NCBI RefSeq assembly: GCF_003206615.1
Contig: NZ_PZJW01000001.1
Span: forward strand, 214,684-278,683
Direction of reading: 5' to 3'
DNA length: 64,000 bases
Origin: Salinicola acroporae
GTDB taxonomy: Bacteria > Pseudomonadota > Gammaproteobacteria > Pseudomonadales > Halomonadaceae
Below are positions 38,617 through 48,163 of the stretch, piece by piece (position 1 is the first letter of the stretch; every line of letters begins with the position of its first letter). The notes beneath the pieces were generated by a model. It was not told the DNA's origin and did not search any database. It worked only from the letters and a program-made list of their open reading frames with translations. A program made the position numbers and the translations under genes.

Positions 38617-39053
38617 TGATGCCAGTCACGGGACGAGTTCAATCACTTGGTGCCTGACCCAGCTGCGCACCGTAGAAAGCGTTCGATAGTGTCGTGCCAA
38701 TAAAGTCCTTCTGTCATCAAGCCCTGCTGGAAACCACGCGTATCGCCGGCGCCAGACCCCGCCGAGCCGGTCACCAACTCGGATGGAAACATGACGCCGT
38801 TGATCGCCGGCACGATATGAATTCCTGGTGCCTGACGCTCACGCAACCGGACGAATCGCCTGTTCTCGCAACAGGCATCCAGACTCCCCTTCCTTTTGCT
38901 CCAGCTGGTAGGATCACTGGCGTATAGTTTGCCGTAGAGCCGAGCGGCTGCGCCTATCCAACGAACGCGAGTCGCCTTGACAATGGGTGGGGCTTGGCGG
39001 CGAAGTACGAGATCATCGCCCAGATACGCGTCACACCGAAGGAACCAACCCCA
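38617..39053. other. Intergenic region with possible decayed coding sequence
   Basis: Between the MITE-like element and the LysR gene a minus-strand frame is open from about 38985 to 38643. Its part near the C-terminus reads like protein (GIHIVPAINGVMFPSE, then WHDTIERFLRC). It shows no ribosome-binding site and overlaps the LysR promoter and coding region when extended. I do not recognise it. It may be a remnant of a lost gene. Confidence 0.25.
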
Positions 39054-39995
39054 ATGCATTTCGATCTGGCGGATCTGCGTATCTTCGTCCACGTGGCGGA
39101 AGCCAGGAGCCTGACGGCCGGCGCACAGCGCGCGCATCTGTCGACGGCGGCGGTCAGTGGCCGCGTCAAGTCGCTGGAGGCGCAACTGGAAAGCCGTCTG
39201 TTCTACCGGAGCAGCCAGGGTGTCGAACTGACACCGGCTGGGGAGCGGCTGCTGCAGCACGCCCACCTCATCCTGCGCCAGGTCGAGCGTGTGAAGAGCG
39301 AGTTCTCCGGCTACGCCAGCGACGCTGCCGGACATCTGCGGATCTTCGCCAACACGACCGCCGTGATCGAATTCATGCCCGAAGTGCTGGCCGATTTTCT
39401 CGCCGCGCGTCCCGGTATCACCGTGGATCTTCAGGAGCGGATGACCAGCGATATCGTCCGCGGCGTGCTCGACGGCACCGCTGACATGGGCATCCTTGGC
39501 ATCATGGTGGGCGTCGAGGTGCCCTCACGGCTGAAGACACTGCCTTTCAGCCAGGACAGGTTGGTGCTGGCGACGCCGCTCGACCACCCCCTGGCCGAGC
39601 GCGAGGAGGTCACCTACGAGGATGCGCTGGATTATCCGCATGTCACGCTGCACGAGGGCAGCACCCTGTTTCATTATCTGGAGATGAAGGCGCTGGAGCT
39701 GGGCAAGCCACTGCCGGTCAGAATTCAGGTATTCGGTTTCGAGTCGGCGTGCCGCATGATCGAGGCTGGCGTCGGTGTGGGTATCATTCCGGAGTCCTGC
39801 GCGCTTCGTTATCGAGGCCACATGCGCTTGAGCGTACGTCACCTGAGCGACGCCTGGGCATATCGCGAACGCAGCATCCTGATTCGCGACGACCATGCCC
39901 TGCCCGGGTTTGGACAGGAGCTGCTGGATATCATCACCCAATACCAGTCAGCGCCACCTCTCTCTCCGGCGCAGCGCACACCCAGCCGACCATGA
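39054..39995 (+). CDS. LysR family transcriptional regulator
   Basis: The 313-residue LTTR has a helix-turn-helix at residues 5-65 (LADLRIFVHVAEARSLTAGA, then LSTAAVSGRVKSLEAQLES). A periplasmic-binding-like effector domain follows (SGYASDAAGHLRIFANTTAV, then EAGVGVGIIPE). AAGGA precedes the ATG. The nearest gene upstream is a distant lipoprotein gene on the same strand, and the carboxynorspermidine genes are convergent, so the target is not evident. Confidence 0.88.
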   Translation: MHFDLADLRIFVHVAEARSLTAGAQRAHLSTAAVSGRVKSLEAQLESRLFYRSSQGVELTPAGERLLQHAHLILRQVERVKSEFSGYASDAAGHLRIFANTTAVIEFMPEVLADFLAARPGITVDLQERMTSDIVRGVLDGTADMGILGIMVGVEVPSRLKTLPFSQDRLVLATPLDHPLAEREEVTYEDALDYPHVTLHEGSTLFHYLEMKALELGKPLPVRIQVFGFESACRMIEAGVGVGIIPESCALRYRGHMRLSVRHLSDAWAYRERSILIRDDHALPGFGQELLDIITQYQSAPPLSPAQRTPSRP

Positions 39996-39997
39996 AA

Positions 39998-40020
39998 AAT
40001 GCCCCGCGGTGCGGGGCATT
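39998..40020. terminator. Bidirectional terminator between lysR and nspC
   Basis: AATGCCCCGC pairs with its perfect complement over a GGT loop, with AAAA just before the stem. It separates convergent genes. Confidence 0.7.
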
Positions 40021-40045
40021 GTCATCAGGGCCGATGTCTGGCCCA

Positions 40046-41224
40046 TCAACTCAAGCGCTGCATGTAGTCCACGTAGCCGAAGGTCTTGACGGTGCGCACC
40101 TCGCGGCTTGTCTCGTCGATCCGGCAGATCGCCGGCAGACGAATGCCGTTGAAGGTGGTGGTCTTGACCATGGTGTAGTGTGCCATGTCGGTGAACACCA
40201 GCCGGTCGCCGATCTCGAGCGGCCGGTCGAAGGCGTAATCACCGATCACGTCGCCGGCCAGGCAGGTCGTTCCGCCGAGGCGGTAGGTATGGGTCTTCTC
40301 GCCGGGCTTGGCGCCGCCGATGATCTCGGGCCGATACGGCATCTCCAGCACGTCCGGCATGTGCGCTGTCGCCGAGGTGTCCAGGATCGCGATGGGGCCA
40401 TCGTTGTCGACGATATCCAGCACGCTGCAGACCAGATAGCCGGTGTTCAACGCGATCGCTTCGCCCGGCTCGAGATAGACCTCGAGATGGGGATAGCGCG
40501 CCTTGAAGTCACGGATCACCCGAACCAGGCGTTCGATATCGTAATCGGCGCGAGTGATGTGGTGTCCGCCGCCGAAGTTGACCCAGCGCATGCCGGCCAG
40601 GTACTGCCCGAACCTGGTCTCGAACGCCGCCAGCGTGGCTTCCAGCGCATCGCTATTCTGCTCGCACAGCGCATGGAAATGCAGGCCTTCCAGCCCCTCG
40701 ACGTCTCCCGGCGACAGATCGATCGCCCGTGTGCCAAGACGCGAACCCGGCGCGCAGGGATCGTAGAGCGCCACCTCACCGGTGGAGTGCTCGGGATTGA
40801 CCCGCAGCCCGCAGGACACGCGGCGCGGCGCGGCTCGAACCGTCTCGCGGAAATGCCGCCACTGGCTCGGCGAATTGAAGCTCAGGTGATCGGCGTAGCG
40901 CAGGACCACATCCATCTCCGGCGCCGTGAACGCTGGCGAATAGACATGGACTTCGCCGCCGAACGTCTCGGCGCCCAGGCGCGCCTCGTCCTGCCCGCTG
41001 GCGGTCGTGCCCACCAGGTACTGACTCACCAGCGGAAAGGTGTTCCACATGGCGAAGCCTTTCAGCGCCAGCAGAATCTTGGCACCGCTCTCGGCCTGCA
41101 CCCGCCCCAGCAGCTCCAGGTTTCGCCGCAAAAGCGCGTCATCCACCACGTACGCCGGCGACGGGCAGGCACCGACATCGAACGGAGCGGCGTCGAGCGA
41201 GTGAGCGGTGTCGTGCGTCGCCAT
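40046..41224 (-). CDS. nspC: Carboxynorspermidine/carboxyspermidine decarboxylase
   Basis: The 392-residue PLP enzyme is of the alanine-racemase-like fold III decarboxylases. It has LLALKGFAMW (the PLP lysine), LHFHALCEQN, WVNFGGGHHITR and LEPGEAIALNTG. It decarboxylates carboxynorspermidine or carboxyspermidine to norspermidine or spermidine in the alternative polyamine pathway. Its ATG overlaps by one base the stop of the synthase gene (TGATG), so both are one operon. Which triamine is made depends on the diamine the cell supplies and cannot be decided here. Confidence 0.9.
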   Translation of the reverse strand: MATHDTAHSLDAAPFDVGACPSPAYVVDDALLRRNLELLGRVQAESGAKILLALKGFAMWNTFPLVSQYLVGTTASGQDEARLGAETFGGEVHVYSPAFTAPEMDVVLRYADHLSFNSPSQWRHFRETVRAAPRRVSCGLRVNPEHSTGEVALYDPCAPGSRLGTRAIDLSPGDVEGLEGLHFHALCEQNSDALEATLAAFETRFGQYLAGMRWVNFGGGHHITRADYDIERLVRVIRDFKARYPHLEVYLEPGEAIALNTGYLVCSVLDIVDNDGPIAILDTSATAHMPDVLEMPYRPEIIGGAKPGEKTHTYRLGGTTCLAGDVIGDYAFDRPLEIGDRLVFTDMAHYTMVKTTTFNGIRLPAICRIDETSREVRTVKTFGYVDYMQRLS

Positions 41225-42423
41225 CAGGCCAGAGGGTCCTGGTCAGGATCGAGCTCGACCATCTGCCACGGCAACCCCATCTCGCCGATGCGCGCCATGA
41301 ACGGGTCGGGATCGAGCTGTTCGACGTTGAACACGCCCTCGCCCTTCCAGATGCCTTCCAGCATCAGCATCGCACCGGTCACCGCCGGCACGCCGGTGGT
41401 GTAGGAGATCGCCTGGGACTGGACTTCGGCGTAGCACTTCTCGTGGTCGCAGATGTTGTAGATGTACACCTTGCGACGCTTGCCATCCTTGATGCCGTCG
41501 AGAATGACGCCGATGTTGGTCTTGCCCTTGGTGCGCGGGCCGAGCGATGCCGGATCCGGCAGTACCTGCTTCAGGAACTGCAGCGGGGAAATCTCGACTC
41601 CCTCGACCTGGATCGGCTCGATGCGGGTCATGCCGACGTTCTCGAGCACCTTGAGGTGCGTGATGTACTTCTCCGAGAAGGTCATCCAGAAGCGAATGCG
41701 CTCCAGGCCCTTGATGTTCTGGGACAACGATTCCAGCTCTTCGTGATAGAGCAGATACATGTCCTTCTCGCCGATGCCGTCGAAATCGAACTTGCGCTTC
41801 TCGGCCAACGGCGGCGTCTCGACCCACTCGCCCTTCTCCCAGTAACGACCGTTCGCGGTGATCTCGCGAATGTTGATTTCCGGATTGAAGTTGGTCGCGA
41901 ACGGATAGCCGTGGTCGCCGCCATTGGCATCCAGGATATCGATACGGTGGATCTCGTCGAACAGGTTCTTCTGGCCGTAGGCACAGTAGATATTGGTCAT
42001 GCCCGGATCGAAGCCACAACCCAGCGTGGCCATCGCACCCGCCTTGGCATAGCGATCCTGAAACGCCCACTGCTCCTTGTATTCGAACTTGGCCTCGTCC
42101 GGATGCTCGTAGTTGGCGGTATCCAGATAGGGCACGCCGGTCTGAAGGCAGGCTTCCATGATGGTGAGATCCTGATAAGGCAGCGCCACGTGAATCAGGA
42201 TATCCGGCTTGAACGACTCGATCAGCCCGACCAGCGCTTCGACGCTGTCGGCGTCGATCTGGGCGGTCTGGATCGAACGCGGCAGTTGCTCGGCGATGGC
42301 CTTGCACTTGGCTTCGTTGCGGCTGGCGAGGCAGATCTCGCTGAATACTTCGGGATGCTGTGCGCACTTGTGGGTCACGACGCCACCGACGCCACCGGCA
42401 CCAACAATCAGGACTTTGCTCAT
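41224..42423 (-). CDS. Carboxynorspermidine/carboxyspermidine synthase (saccharopine dehydrogenase family)
   Basis: The 399-residue enzyme has an N-terminal NAD(P) fold (VLIVGAGGVGGVVTHKCAQHP) and the saccharopine dehydrogenase-like body (GCGFDPGMTNIYCAYGQKNL, then YNICDHEKC). It condenses aspartate semialdehyde with a diamine to form carboxy(nor)spermidine, which NspC then decarboxylates. The direct operon with nspC makes this a polyamine rather than lysine-pathway enzyme. A GATAAG inverted repeat lies 34-47 bases upstream of its start. Confidence 0.9.
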   Translation of the reverse strand: MSKVLIVGAGGVGGVVTHKCAQHPEVFSEICLASRNEAKCKAIAEQLPRSIQTAQIDADSVEALVGLIESFKPDILIHVALPYQDLTIMEACLQTGVPYLDTANYEHPDEAKFEYKEQWAFQDRYAKAGAMATLGCGFDPGMTNIYCAYGQKNLFDEIHRIDILDANGGDHGYPFATNFNPEINIREITANGRYWEKGEWVETPPLAEKRKFDFDGIGEKDMYLLYHEELESLSQNIKGLERIRFWMTFSEKYITHLKVLENVGMTRIEPIQVEGVEISPLQFLKQVLPDPASLGPRTKGKTNIGVILDGIKDGKRRKVYIYNICDHEKCYAEVQSQAISYTTGVPAVTGAMLMLEGIWKGEGVFNVEQLDPDPFMARIGEMGLPWQMVELDPDQDPLA

Positions 42424-42456
42424 GAATTCGCTTCCAGATCGGGAAAAGTCAACAGT

Positions 42457-42470
42457 GATAAGGTCTTATC
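42457..42470. promoter_or_regulatory. GATAAG-GT-CTTATC inverted repeat before the carboxynorspermidine operon
   Basis: Six-base arms separated by GT lie 34-47 bases upstream of the synthase start on the minus strand. It is a possible operator or promoter element; no known consensus is matched. Confidence 0.3.
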
Positions 42471-42697
42471 GGTAGTGGGCAACTAACGTCTCAAAGATTC
42501 AGCGCACCCCGACCCGATGCCACCCCGGTCTTGGTCTCTCGTCCGCCCCTGGGAACCGGCGAGAGGTCGCAGATGATGACCTCGTCAGAGACTGGCCTCA
42601 AGACTTTTTCGCGTCAAATCCCGGCCGATTTTAGGAGGGATTCGTTACCATCGGACGAAACAGCGCGCTCCGCTATCCCGCCCTCGCGTGGCCCCCC

Positions 42698-43021
42698 TCA
42701 ACCGCGAGGCCCGAAGAGTATGACGCTGGCGCCGACCAGACAGATCGCCGCCCCCGTCACATCCCAGCGATCCGGCAGGCGGTGCTCGACGAGCCATAAC
42801 CACAACACCGAGGTGACGATGTAGACACCGCCATGGGCGGCGTAGGCACGTCCGGCGTAGTCACTCTCCACCAGCGCCAGCAGCCATGCGAACAGTCCCA
42901 GGCTGGTGACCCCCGGGGCCAACCACAACGCGGAACTGCCCGATCGCCACCACGCCCAGAACGCGAAACAACCCGCGATTTCCGCCAACGCCGCAGCCAG
43001 ATAGATAAGAGGAGTCGACAA
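42698..43021 (-). CDS. ynfA: YnfA family membrane protein (UPF0060)
   Basis: The 107-residue protein with four predicted helices matches UPF0060/YnfA ([21 protein letters not shown], then [19 protein letters not shown]). The family is a small inner-membrane protein related to small multidrug transporters; its substrate is not known. It is alone on the minus strand between the carboxynorspermidine operon and the CsbD-like gene. Confidence 0.9.
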   Translation of the reverse strand: MSTPLIYLAAALAEIAGCFAFWAWWRSGSSALWLAPGVTSLGLFAWLLALVESDYAGRAYAAHGGVYIVTSVLWLWLVEHRLPDRWDVTGAAICLVGASVILFGPRG

Positions 43022-43136
43022 AACGATAGCCCATGAATGAATACCGGTCAGACTGTCGCTTCTCGCGGGACGTCCTGCAAGCCAGGCGGGCTTGATGATC
43101 GTGACCGATACCAGCGGTGGTTACCGGCAGACACGA

Positions 43137-43161
43137 CGACCCCGGCCTGTTGCCGGGGTCG
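43137..43161. terminator. Hairpin downstream of the CsbD-like gene
   Basis: CGACCCCGGC pairs perfectly with GCCGGGGTCG around a five-base loop. It lies 32 bases past the stop of the minus-strand CsbD-like gene. There is no strong T run. Confidence 0.55.
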
Positions 43162-43192
43162 AGATACGTTCTTCGGCTCGTTCAGGAACTCA

Positions 43193-43444
43193 TCAACGCC
43201 GGCCGAGAAGAATCCCCAGGAACACGCCGACACCACCGGCGATCGCCAAGGCGCTGATCGGGTTCTTCACCGTCGCTTCACGCACGTCGTCGAGCTTCTC
43301 GCCGTAGTTGGCCTGCAATTTGCCGGCGGCCTGCCGGGCCTTGCCCTCACGGCGGAGATTGTCATCTTCGGTCAGGCCCCCGATCGTCTCCTGAGCATGC
43401 CCCTTGAGTTCCTCGGTGCGTCCTTTCACTTGATCTTCGTACAT
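43193..43444 (-). CDS. CsbD family stress protein with C-terminal membrane helix
   Basis: The 83-residue protein begins YEDQVKGRTEELKGHAQETI, the CsbD-like repeat, and ends in a glycine-rich hydrophobic helix (KNPISALAIAGGVGVFLGIL) resembling the ElaB/YqjD anchor. AAGGAG lies upstream of the chosen ATG; an upstream extension of 27 codons lacks one. CsbD proteins are stress-induced with no known activity. The gene is divergent from the EamA permease. Confidence 0.8.
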   Translation of the reverse strand: MYEDQVKGRTEELKGHAQETIGGLTEDDNLRREGKARQAAGKLQANYGEKLDDVREATVKNPISALAIAGGVGVFLGILLGRR

Positions 43445-43608
43445 CTCGATCTCCTTGATTGCCGTTGCCGCAGCGGAGTCATTCCGCTGACACCTGAGCA
43501 TAGTTGGCTTCGAGGATCTCGACAAAAACCGTGAGTTCCGAAAATCGCCGGACTTCGACGCAGGAGCGGTTTACGCTACGCTCCGATCACTCTCGGAGCC
43601 TGTTCAGC

Positions 43609-44526
43609 ATGCCGCTACTCTCGCTGGGTCGTCTGCTTCTGCTATCGGCGCTATGGGGCGCCAGTTTTCTGTTCATGCGCATCGCCACCCCGGCCCTGGG
43701 AGCCTTCCCCACGGCGTTCTTCCGCGTGCTGCTCGGTGCAGCGGGACTGGTGGTGATCCTGGCGCTACTGCGCGTGCGTTGGCGCTTCGAGGGCAAGCTC
43801 GGAGCAGTGCTGGCGATCGGCATGATCAACTCCGGTATCCCGTTCGGCATGTTCTGCATCGCCGCGCAGTATCTGCCCGCCGGCTATTCCGCGATGCTCA
43901 ACGCCTCGACGCCGCTGATGGGGGTGGTCATCGGCGCCACCTTGTTCCACGAGCCGTTGACGAGAGATCGGCTGGTCGGCGTCGCGGCGGGCATGCTGGG
44001 TGTCGGCGTTCTGGTGGGCGCGGGGCCTGTCCGGATCGACGGTGGCCTGCTCATTGGCGCCGCCGCCTGTCTGATTGCCGCGGTCTGCTACGGGCTGGGC
44101 GGGTTCATCGTCAAGCGCTGGGTGGCCGATCGCGGCGGCCTGGACTCGCGCCTTATCGCCATGGGCTCGCAGGTCGGCGCGACGCTACTGCTGGCGCCCT
44201 TCATGCTCGGCCAACTGACGCTGACGCCCCGCGCCACTGCCTGGGACGACAGCGGCGTCTGGTGGGCGATGCTGGCGCTGGGACTCGCCTGCACCTCATT
44301 GGCTTACCTTCTCTATTTCCGGCTCGTCGAAGATCTCGGACCGGTCAAGCCGCTCACGGTCACCATGCTGGTGCCCGCGTTCGGCGTGCTCTGGGGCGCG
44401 CTCTTTCTGGGCGAGCAGGTGACCTGGGCCCATGCGATCGGCGGCTCGCTGATCGGCGTTGCGCTCTGGATGATCCTGTTCAGACGTCGGCGCGGTGCAA
44501 CGTTGCCCCGCCAGACCGGCGATTGA
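43609..44526 (+). CDS. DMT superfamily permease (EamA type)
   Basis: The 305-residue protein has ten hydrophobic segments and two EamA repeats. The start LLLLSALWGASFLFMRIATPALG is typical of the first and LGLACTSLAYLLYFRLVEDLGPVKP of the second. Such transporters export amino acids or other metabolites. The ATG is chosen to begin just before helix 1; a longer upstream frame is polar. Substrate unknown. Confidence 0.85.
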   Translation: MPLLSLGRLLLLSALWGASFLFMRIATPALGAFPTAFFRVLLGAAGLVVILALLRVRWRFEGKLGAVLAIGMINSGIPFGMFCIAAQYLPAGYSAMLNASTPLMGVVIGATLFHEPLTRDRLVGVAAGMLGVGVLVGAGPVRIDGGLLIGAAACLIAAVCYGLGGFIVKRWVADRGGLDSRLIAMGSQVGATLLLAPFMLGQLTLTPRATAWDDSGVWWAMLALGLACTSLAYLLYFRLVEDLGPVKPLTVTMLVPAFGVLWGALFLGEQVTWAHAIGGSLIGVALWMILFRRRRGATLPRQTGD

Positions 44527-44596
44527 GCCCGACACTCTCGCCACCGGATTTTCACACTATACTGAGAATCGCATTTTGCTAAAAAAGGAATAAGCA

Positions 44597-45022
44597 ATGC
44601 GTAAGCCAGAATTGGTGGGTGCAGGATTGCTGGGATTGGCGCTGGCCCTGGCGGGGTGCGCCAGCGCGCCGCCCTCGCCGTACGAGAAGGCAGCCGGTGA
44701 GTATGAAGGCGTACTACCTTGCGCGGACTGCTCTGGCATCCAGGTCGATCTGGAGATGATGAACATGGATGACACCGGCGGGGCCTACGTACTGAACAGC
44801 CTCTATCAGGGACGCAGTGACGAGCCCATGAAGACCCAGGGCAATTTCCTGGTCCTGAAGGACGCCGGACCGCAACAGATGCCGACGATCTATGAGCTCA
44901 AGGGCGCCGGCGGCAACACGATCTATTACCTGCGGCCGCTCGACAACGGCGATCTGGAAGTCCTCGATACGCACATGCAGTCGATCCAGTCCGGTGCCGA
45001 CATGACACTGAAACGCCAGTAA
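44597..45022 (+). CDS. NlpE N-terminal domain lipoprotein
   Basis: The 141-residue product is a lipoprotein (LALALAGCAS, Cys21). It has the NlpE N-terminal motif YEGVLPCADCSGIQVDL and a beta-barrel-like remainder. NlpE is the outer-membrane lipoprotein that signals surface contact and copper stress to CpxA in enterics; short single-domain versions like this one have no assigned role. AAGGA precedes the ATG and a TATACT -10-like hexamer lies at 44558-44563. Confidence 0.8.
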   Translation: MRKPELVGAGLLGLALALAGCASAPPSPYEKAAGEYEGVLPCADCSGIQVDLEMMNMDDTGGAYVLNSLYQGRSDEPMKTQGNFLVLKDAGPQQMPTIYELKGAGGNTIYYLRPLDNGDLEVLDTHMQSIQSGADMTLKRQ

Positions 45023-45040
45023 CGGTGCACGGTCGATATT

Positions 45041-45067
45041 GGCGCGCCGGGCCAGGCCCGGCGCGCC
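45041..45067. terminator. GC-rich hairpin between nlpE-like gene and rsmJ
   Basis: GGCGCGCCGGG pairs with its perfect complement across CCAGG. The genes on each side converge on it. There is no T run. Confidence 0.55.
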
Positions 45068-45078
45068 CCTGACTCGAC

Positions 45079-45852
45079 TCAGCGCTTCAGTGAACGGTGC
45101 ACGTAAAGGTCGTAGCGGCTCGTCTTTCCCTCCAGCACATGCTTCGGCGCGGGACCATCGATCGGCGGAGCCTTCCGCGGACGCTTGACCACTACCCGAT
45201 GCGTGGCGACATCCAGCGCCGCCTCCAGCAGGCGCGGGGCGTCGTCATCCCCACCTGCCAGGTCCCGGAACAGTCGCATCTCCTTTTTGACCAACGCCGA
45301 CTTCTCCCGGTGCGGGAACATCGGATCGAGATGCAGCACCTGGGGCTCATGCGGCCAGTCGTCGACCGCAGCCGCCAGGCCGGTCGCGCTATCGGCGTGG
45401 CGCAACGACAGCCGCCCGGCAATCTCCCCCACCTCATCGTCCGCCATCGCTTGCGACAGCGCGGCCTCCAGCAGCGCATGGATCGCCGCCACCCGCTCGA
45501 TCATCAATACGTCGGCTCCCAGCGACGCCAGCACGAAGGCATCCCGGCCCAGGCCGGCCGTGGCATCGACGACCCGTGGCGTCACGCCCTGGCCGAATCC
45601 GCAGGCGCGTGCCACCAGCTGTCCACGCCCGCCGCCGTAGCGTCGGCGATGCGCCACCGCGCCGGAGACGAAGTCGGCCCGGACCGGGAGGCCGTAGCGC
45701 TTGGCGTCACCGGCGATCTCGAGCCCGTGCCCGGCGCGCTGCAGAACCAGCCCGTCCGCAGGCGCCGACGCGGCCCAGGGCAGGCCGTAGCGCGTGGCCA
45801 GATCGACCAGCGACTCTCCTGCCACGATCAGCGGCGGGACCGCCTCGCTCAC
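45079..45852 (-). CDS. rsmJ: 16S rRNA (guanine-1516-N2)-methyltransferase RsmJ
   Basis: The 257-residue protein is a class I methyltransferase with [23 protein letters not shown] (SAM motif I), [20 protein letters not shown] and [11 protein letters not shown], all typical of RsmJ (E. coli 250 residues). It methylates G1516 of 16S rRNA in the small ribosomal subunit. The start is a GTG that overlaps the uppP stop by four bases (GTGA). A larger frame runs on through uppP and is a shadow. Confidence 0.88.
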   Translation of the reverse strand: MSEAVPPLIVAGESLVDLATRYGLPWAASAPADGLVLQRAGHGLEIAGDAKRYGLPVRADFVSGAVAHRRRYGGGRGQLVARACGFGQGVTPRVVDATAGLGRDAFVLASLGADVLMIERVAAIHALLEAALSQAMADDEVGEIAGRLSLRHADSATGLAAAVDDWPHEPQVLHLDPMFPHREKSALVKKEMRLFRDLAGGDDDAPRLLEAALDVATHRVVVKRPRKAPPIDGPAPKHVLEGKTSRYDLYVHRSLKR

Positions 45853-46646
45853 GTCGCCCACACGAACAGGGCGATACCCAGCAGTAGTCGGTAGATCACG
45901 AAAGGCATCATGCCGATCTTGTCCAGCGCGACCAGGAACAGCCTGATGCAGAGCCAGGCCGCCACGAACGAGAATGCCACACCCAGAAAGATCTCGTGCC
46001 ACTGCGTCGTGGTGCCCGCCTGGACCAGCTCCACGCCTTTCAACGAACCCGCCGCCAGAATCAGCGGAATCGACAACAGGAACGAGAAACGCGCCGCCGC
46101 CTGGCGGGTAAAGCCGAGCATCAGGGCCGCCGTCATGGTGATTCCCGAGCGAGAGGTGCCGGGAATCAAGGCAATGGCCTGGGCAAGACCGATCAACAGT
46201 GCCGTCTTGAGTGACATCGTTTCGATCGGGCGTATCCGGGAGCCCCGCTTGTCGGCGATACCCAGCAACACGCCGAAGACGATCGTCGTCGTCGCGATCA
46301 CCAGCACGGAGCGTCCCGCGCTCTCGACCCAATCCTCGATCAACAGCCCGAAGATGACCGCCGGAATGGTACCGACGATGATCGCCCAACCGAGGCGGCT
46401 CTCCGGCGTCTGCCCCCGCCCGCCTAACTGAGTGAACCAAGCGTGAATAATACGCCAGACTTCATGTCGAAACGCGAACAGCACGGCGCCCAGAGAGCCG
46501 ATATGGACTGCCACGTCGAAGGCCAGCCCCTGATCGGACCAGCCGAAGAGCTGGGAGGGTAAAATCAGATGTGCAGAGGAGGAGATGGGCAGGAATTCCG
46601 TCAAGCCCTGGATGATGGCGAGTGCGGCCAGTTGCAAAACATCCAT
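45849..46646 (-). CDS. uppP: Undecaprenyl-diphosphatase UppP (BacA)
   Basis: The 265-residue polytopic enzyme carries the UppP motifs [17 protein letters not shown] and [10 protein letters not shown]. It dephosphorylates undecaprenyl pyrophosphate to recycle the lipid carrier of peptidoglycan synthesis. It is translationally coupled to rsmJ downstream through a GTGA overlap; tsaB lies 51 bases upstream on the same strand. Confidence 0.95.
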   Translation of the reverse strand: MDVLQLAALAIIQGLTEFLPISSSAHLILPSQLFGWSDQGLAFDVAVHIGSLGAVLFAFRHEVWRIIHAWFTQLGGRGQTPESRLGWAIIVGTIPAVIFGLLIEDWVESAGRSVLVIATTTIVFGVLLGIADKRGSRIRPIETMSLKTALLIGLAQAIALIPGTSRSGITMTAALMLGFTRQAAARFSFLLSIPLILAAGSLKGVELVQAGTTTQWHEIFLGVAFSFVAAWLCIRLFLVALDKIGMMPFVIYRLLLGIALFVWAT

Positions 46647-46697
46647 TTTCTTTCGATATCCTTGTTGGAGGAGGTCGCCATCGTGGACCTCGATCTT

Positions 46698-47387
46698 TCA
46701 CGCCTTACGCCATGCCACCTCATTACGCAGATAGACGGGGATTACCTCGTGAGGCGCGCTGCCGCGCGCGCCACGCTCCCATGATGTGGCGGCCAGACGC
46801 ACGAGATCCTCCGCCGCCGGTAGTTCGTCGGGGAGGGTTTGCGGCAATGCAACCTGTACATCGACAGGTATATTAGACAAAAGTTGCCAACCGCTGCCTA
46901 TCCCCAGCCACTCGATATCGCGATCCGCACCGGGCAGACGCAGTCTCGAAGGGGGTGTGACGCGTGGCTCGAGCGCCACGGTCAAGGCGCCGTCGTGGCA
47001 GTGATAGGCAGCGACATAGATCTCATCCATGCGGGCATCGAGGGCGGCGATGACGTGCCGCGCGTGCCATTTGCGGTGAGCCGCGAGCGCCAGAGCTTCC
47101 AGCGTCGAAACCCCGACCAGCGGCAGGTCGGCGCCGTAGGCGAGCCCCTGGGCAATGCCGGCGGCGATCCGCAGGCCGGTAAACGAACCCGGGCCATGAC
47201 CATAGACGACCGCATCGAGCTGGGCCAGGGTCACGCCGGCTTCCGCCAGCACCTCGTCGATCATCGGCAGCAGCAGCCGGGTGTGTTCACGGGGGGCAAT
47301 CTCGAAACGCTGAACGATCTGGTGATTCCATATCAGCGCGCAGGAGCAGGCAGTAGAGGAGGCGTCCAGCGCCAGCAACGTCGGCAT
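46698..47387 (-). CDS. tsaB: tRNA threonylcarbamoyladenosine biosynthesis protein TsaB
   Basis: The 229-residue protein matches TsaB (LLALDASSTACSCALI, then REHTRLLLPMIDEVL and VYGHGPGSFTGLRIA). It binds TsaD and supports N6-threonylcarbamoylation of A37 in tRNAs. The start at MPTLLALD is chosen as the family start; an ATG nine codons upstream is also in frame. The gene sits upstream of uppP and downstream of adk, all on the minus strand. Confidence 0.9.
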   Translation of the reverse strand: MPTLLALDASSTACSCALIWNHQIVQRFEIAPREHTRLLLPMIDEVLAEAGVTLAQLDAVVYGHGPGSFTGLRIAAGIAQGLAYGADLPLVGVSTLEALALAAHRKWHARHVIAALDARMDEIYVAAYHCHDGALTVALEPRVTPPSRLRLPGADRDIEWLGIGSGWQLLSNIPVDVQVALPQTLPDELPAAEDLVRLAATSWERGARGSAPHEVIPVYLRNEVAWRKA

Positions 47388-47506
47388 CGGTTTCCCGGGG
47401 AATGGCAGCATCAAGGAGGTGGCGAGTATAGCGCCATCGCGATGTCAAAACGATGGCTCCGCCAGGAAGCGGAGCCGTTCGGGATGACCAGTGGGTCGTT
47501 GGCGGG

Positions 47507-48163
47507 TCAGCCCTTCAGCGCGGCGAGGACCTGCTCTCGGATCTCGTCGACGCTGCCAACGCCGGCGATACGGTGATACCCCGGTGCGGCTTCGGCATCC
47601 TCGGTCGCCCACTCGCGATAGTAACCAACCAGCGGCTCGGTCTGGTCGTGATAGACCGAGAGACGATGGCGCACGGTCTTTTCACTGTCGTCGTCACGCT
47701 GGATCAACGGCTCGCCGGTAACGTCGTCCTTGCCTTCTTCCCGGGGTGGCTTGTAGTCGACATGATAGACACGCCCGGAGTCCGGGTGGACGCGACGCCC
47801 GGAGAGCCGGTTGACGATCTCCTCGTCGTCGACGGCGATCTCCACCACGTGGTCCAGCTTGATGCCGGCGTCCTTCATCGCATCCGCCTGCGGGAGCGTG
47901 CGCGGGAAGCCGTCGAACAGGAAACCGTTGGCGCAGTCGGGCTGGGAGATGCGTTCCTTGACCAGGGCGATAATCAGATCATCCGATACCAGAGCACCGC
48001 TGTTCATGGTCTCCTTGACCTTGACCCCCAGTTCACTTCCCTCCTTGACCGCGGCACGCAGCATGTCACCGGTGGAGATCTGCGGGATATGGAAATGCTC
48101 GCAGATGAACTGGGCTTGGGTACCCTTGCCAGCGCCGGGGGCGCCCAAGAGGATCAAACGCAT
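47507..48163 (-). CDS. adk: Adenylate kinase
   Basis: The 218-residue enzyme has the P-loop [10 protein letters not shown], the AMP-binding segment [11 protein letters not shown], the FDGFPRT motif and the LID region ([20 protein letters not shown]). It equilibrates ATP, AMP and ADP. The ATG is fixed by an AAGGAG box; an ATG nine codons upstream would place that box inside the gene. It stands alone with spacers on both sides. Confidence 0.95.
   Translation of the reverse strand: MRLILLGAPGAGKGTQAQFICEHFHIPQISTGDMLRAAVKEGSELGVKVKETMNSGALVSDDLIIALVKERISQPDCANGFLFDGFPRTLPQADAMKDAGIKLDHVVEIAVDDEEIVNRLSGRRVHPDSGRVYHVDYKPPREEGKDDVTGEPLIQRDDDSEKTVRHRLSVYHDQTEPLVGYYREWATEDAEAAPGYHRIAGVGSVDEIREQVLAALKG

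Noticed and set aside
38421..38657. Short plus-strand frame across the MITE-like element
   Set aside because: It runs through the inverted repeats and non-coding core, with no ribosome-binding site and no recognisable protein.
45853..46440. N-terminal extension of rsmJ through the uppP gene
   Set aside because: The extension is uppP read in another frame. The GTG overlapping the uppP stop fits the family length.
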